From Pseudomonadota bacterium (GTDB lineage: Bacteria; Pseudomonadota; Alphaproteobacteria; Sphingomonadales; Sphingomonadaceae), in contig JAFAEZ010000200.1 of the NCBI GenBank assembly GCA_023423775.1, positions 1 through 9,369 of the forward strand: a stretch of DNA of 9,369 bases. Direction: 5' to 3'. A program made the translations under genes and the position numbers. How positions within the stretch are numbered: position 1 is the stretch's first letter; each line of letters starts with the position of its first letter. Of the stretch, positions 7,818-9,369 are shown piece after piece. The notes beneath the pieces were generated by a model. It saw only the letters and a list, made by a program, of their open reading frames with translations, ran no database searches and had not been told where the DNA came from.

Positions 7818-9300
7818 CGTCGACCTACAACGTCAGCAACGTGCTCACCGGCGGCAATGACGGCGTCACCGCGCAGATCGCCGGCGGCACCGTCACGGGC
7901 ACGCAGGTCAATGTCGGCGCCACCAGCGCCAATGCGGCCAAGATGTATCTGCTCGGCGCCGGCTTTGCGAAGAACGTCGGCATCGGCGCCGGTATCGGCT
8001 ACACCAGCGTCAACAGCAGCGTGCTCGCAAATCTGAGCGCGATCGTGTCCGCGCCGACCGTGACTGTCGCGGCGGTCGTCAAGGATGCCAGCACCGGACC
8101 TTATGGCGGCAAGACCATCGACACCGAGGCGATCGCCGGCGGCGCGGCGCTTTACTTCGGCGCCCAGGCGGCGGTGGCATTCGGCAATGTCACCAACACC
8201 GTGACGGCCCAGCTCGGCGGCCAGGTCACCGGCACGGGCGGTACCGGTGTCGCCGTCATGGCGCAGGACTCCACGACCCAGTCCGTCTTCACGGGCGGCG
8301 TCACCGCCGGAGCCGCGGCGGTCGGCGCCTCGGTGGCGACGGCCGGACGGTCGAGCTCGGTCGCGGCGAAGGTTCTGGACGATGCGACCGTCAATGCTTC
8401 GACGCTGGCGGTGGGCGCGGCGGGAGCCGGCAAGTTGTCGACGACCGCAACGGCACTCGGCGGCGGTATCCTCGCCGGCGTCGGCGCGGATGCGGAGGCG
8501 CACGAGAATTCGACCGTGACCGCAGAGATCGGCGCGGGTTCCTCGATCACCACCTCAGCGACCGGTGTCGGCACCTTGGTGACGGCATCGGTGACGCCCA
8601 ATCTGTCGAGCGAGGCGATCGGCGTCTCGGTGGGGGGCGGTGCAGTTGGCGTCGCCATCGCCCAGTCGACGGTCGGAGCCACTGTTACGGCTGATGTCGG
8701 CGACAACACCGTCTTCTCGGGCGGCGCGCTCGCCGTGACCGCGATGGCGCTCGTCCCCATCATCGGCACGCAGACCAATACGGACGGAAGCACGACGACA
8801 CTCTATGGCACGACGACCTGGGCCAAGGCGCTCGCCGGTGGCGGCGGCTCGCTGATCGGCGCGCAGGGCAGCTACGCCAGGGCCTCCCAGAACGCGACCG
8901 TCAGCGCGTATGGGGGAACCGGGATCGAGCTTCCCAACGCCGATGTGCTCATCGCGGCTCAGAACGACAGCGCTCAATACGCCGAAGCGACCGGCCTTTC
9001 GAGCGGCTTCCTTGCCCTGGGCGCGACCGTCGCCCAGACCTCGTCGAACGCGCATACCTACGCCTATCTGGGCGCGCCCGCGGACATGGATAACCTCAAC
9101 CGCGCCAACTACACCGGCATCCTCGAGATCACGGCGACCGGCACGGATGCCAATGTCTCCAACGCGACGGTGGGCGCGGGCGGCACCTATGCCGGCGCGG
9201 CGGCGGTCGCCACGACCAACTCCACAGCCGTGACCAACGCGCGGTTCGACGGGGGCACGACGGATGACACACTCTATTTCGGTGGCATCAAAGTCGCGGC
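2454..9300 (+). repeat. Protein-level repeats: degenerate units of about 52-65 residues marked by (S/T)AYI-like motifs
   Basis: The stalk is built from diverged units that share a pattern rather than nucleotide identity. An Ala/Gly-rich apolar run is followed by an (S/T/E)AY(I/V)-like strand, a polar turn with Gly or Ser, and a strand ending in V-x-V-x-A. Clear motif alanines lie at codons starting 4623, 4821, 4980, 5172, 5328, 5652, 5823, 6000, 6159, 6345, 6633, 6816, 6975 and 7131. Spacings are mostly 52-66 residues, with two or three gaps of about 96-117 that look like double units or insertions. In the shifted frame the equivalents start at 7871, 8027, 8207, 8366, 8522, 8690, 8906, 9062 and 9239, spaced 52-72 residues. 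Earlier, more diverged units begin near 2454 (ATININSHADI, ATTNVASGATI). A stacked beta-helix fibre is the likely structure, by analogy with FHA-type stalks. No exact tandem DNA repeat was seen. Confidence 0.75.
7785..7817 (+). other. Apparent -1 frameshift site (one base missing) in the adhesin gene
   Basis: Upstream coding is in the frame of ATG 816 and ends GTAVTPTAPT then TGA 7815-7817. From 7802 at the latest, the frame one base earlier reads NSANVTSTYNVSN and stays open to 9369 with the same composition and repeats. One base restored in either short homopolymer, GGG 7785-7787 or CCCC 7798-7801, joins the frames (giving SGDGRNPNSAN or SGTAVTPNSAN). With the base restored, motif alanines at 7512 and 7871 are exactly 120 residues apart, about two units. 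A sequencing error and a real mutation cannot be told apart from the sequence. Confidence 0.8.
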
Positions 9301-9369
9301 AGAGCACACCACCAACTATGCCGCGAGCGGCGGCGCCGTCCACGGGGCCCCCGCCCGGCGTTGCCCCGG
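7814..9369 (+). CDS. Continuation of the giant adhesin in the -1 frame, 3' end missing
   Basis: A stop-free frame of at least 518 codons runs to the window end. The GTG at 7814 overlaps the upstream TGA as GTGA, and an automatic gene caller could choose it. There is, however, no Shine-Dalgarno sequence and no signal peptide, and the in-register coding can be traced back to about 7787-7802. It is therefore the displaced remainder of the upstream adhesin rather than a separate gene. It contains about nine more stalk units (for example VTAQLGGQVTGTGGTGVAVMA, VTADVGDNTVFSGGALAVTA, YAYLGAPADM) with spacing like that upstream. Third codon positions are strongly G/C in this frame. No C-terminal anchor or toxin domain is reached. 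The last about 25 bases read unusually (ARRCP), which may be a second frameshift. If joined, the adhesin has at least about 2850 residues in the window. Confidence 0.78.
   Translation, partial: MTSTYNVSNVLTGGNDGVTAQIAGGTVTGTQVNVGATSANAAKMYLLGAGFAKNVGIGAGIGYTSVNSSVLANLSAIVSAPTVTVAAVVKDASTGPYGGKTIDTEAIAGGAALYFGAQAAVAFGNVTNTVTAQLGGQVTGTGGTGVAVMAQDSTTQSVFTGGVTAGAAAVGASVATAGRSSSVAAKVLDDATVNASTLAVGAAGAGKLSTTATALGGGILAGVGADAEAHENSTVTAEIGAGSSITTSATGVGTLVTASVTPNLSSEAIGVSVGGGAVGVAIAQSTVGATVTADVGDNTVFSGGALAVTAMALVPIIGTQTNTDGSTTTLYGTTTWAKALAGGGGSLIGAQGSYARASQNATVSAYGGTGIELPNADVLIAAQNDSAQYAEATGLSSGFLALGATVAQTSSNAHTYAYLGAPADMDNLNRANYTGILEITATGTDANVSNATVGAGGTYAGAAAVATTNSTAVTNARFDGGTTDDTLYFGGIKVAAEHTTNYAASGGAVHGAPARRCP

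Noticed and set aside
8247..8519. Plus-strand open frame of 90 codons inside the adhesin continuation
   Set aside because: It is in the frame of ATG 816 but has Arg/Ser/Pro-rich shadow composition, while the frame of 7814 carries the stalk repeats over the same bases.
7589..9343. Minus-strand open frames at 7589-8503 and 8555-9343
   Set aside because: Same shadow effect. Their register is shifted by one base relative to the upstream shadows, which agrees with the sense frame having shifted near 7785-7801.

Overview
The window comes from a GC-rich genome whose codons strongly favour G or C in the third position. Composition and the style of the secreted protein suggest an alphaproteobacterium, most likely Bradyrhizobium or a close relative. 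This placement is inferred from composition and family resemblance, not from a marker gene. All coding sequence is on the + strand and both window ends cut through genes.

Region 1 (1-747) is the 3' part of a gene for a probably exported protein. It has an apolar N-terminal remnant, a long Ala/Pro/Lys linker and a small globular domain of unknown function. A 68-base gap with no visible terminator follows; it contains a good Shine-Dalgarno sequence for the next gene.

Region 2 (816-7817, continuing out of frame to 9369) is a giant secreted adhesin of the filamentous haemagglutinin / two-partner secretion (TpsA) type. It most resembles proteins annotated as 'leukotoxin LktA family filamentous adhesin'. 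Its layout is a long signal peptide, a TPS secretion domain, a beta-helix-like section, and a very long Ala/Gly/Thr/Asn-rich stalk. The stalk is built from degenerate units of about 52-65 residues, often marked by an (S/T)AYI-like motif.

The adhesin frame closes at TGA 7815-7817, but the same kind of repeat protein continues without a stop in the frame one base earlier, up to the window end. Repeat spacing across the junction becomes regular if one base is restored near 7785-7801. The two parts are therefore best read as one gene of at least about 2850 codons, broken by a 1-base deletion (real mutation or assembly error). The real C-terminus and any TpsB transporter partner lie outside the window.

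No RNA genes, insertion sequences, CRISPR arrays or tRNAs were seen. The likely job of the locus is display or secretion of a huge surface fibre. The upstream exported protein may be co-transcribed with it.
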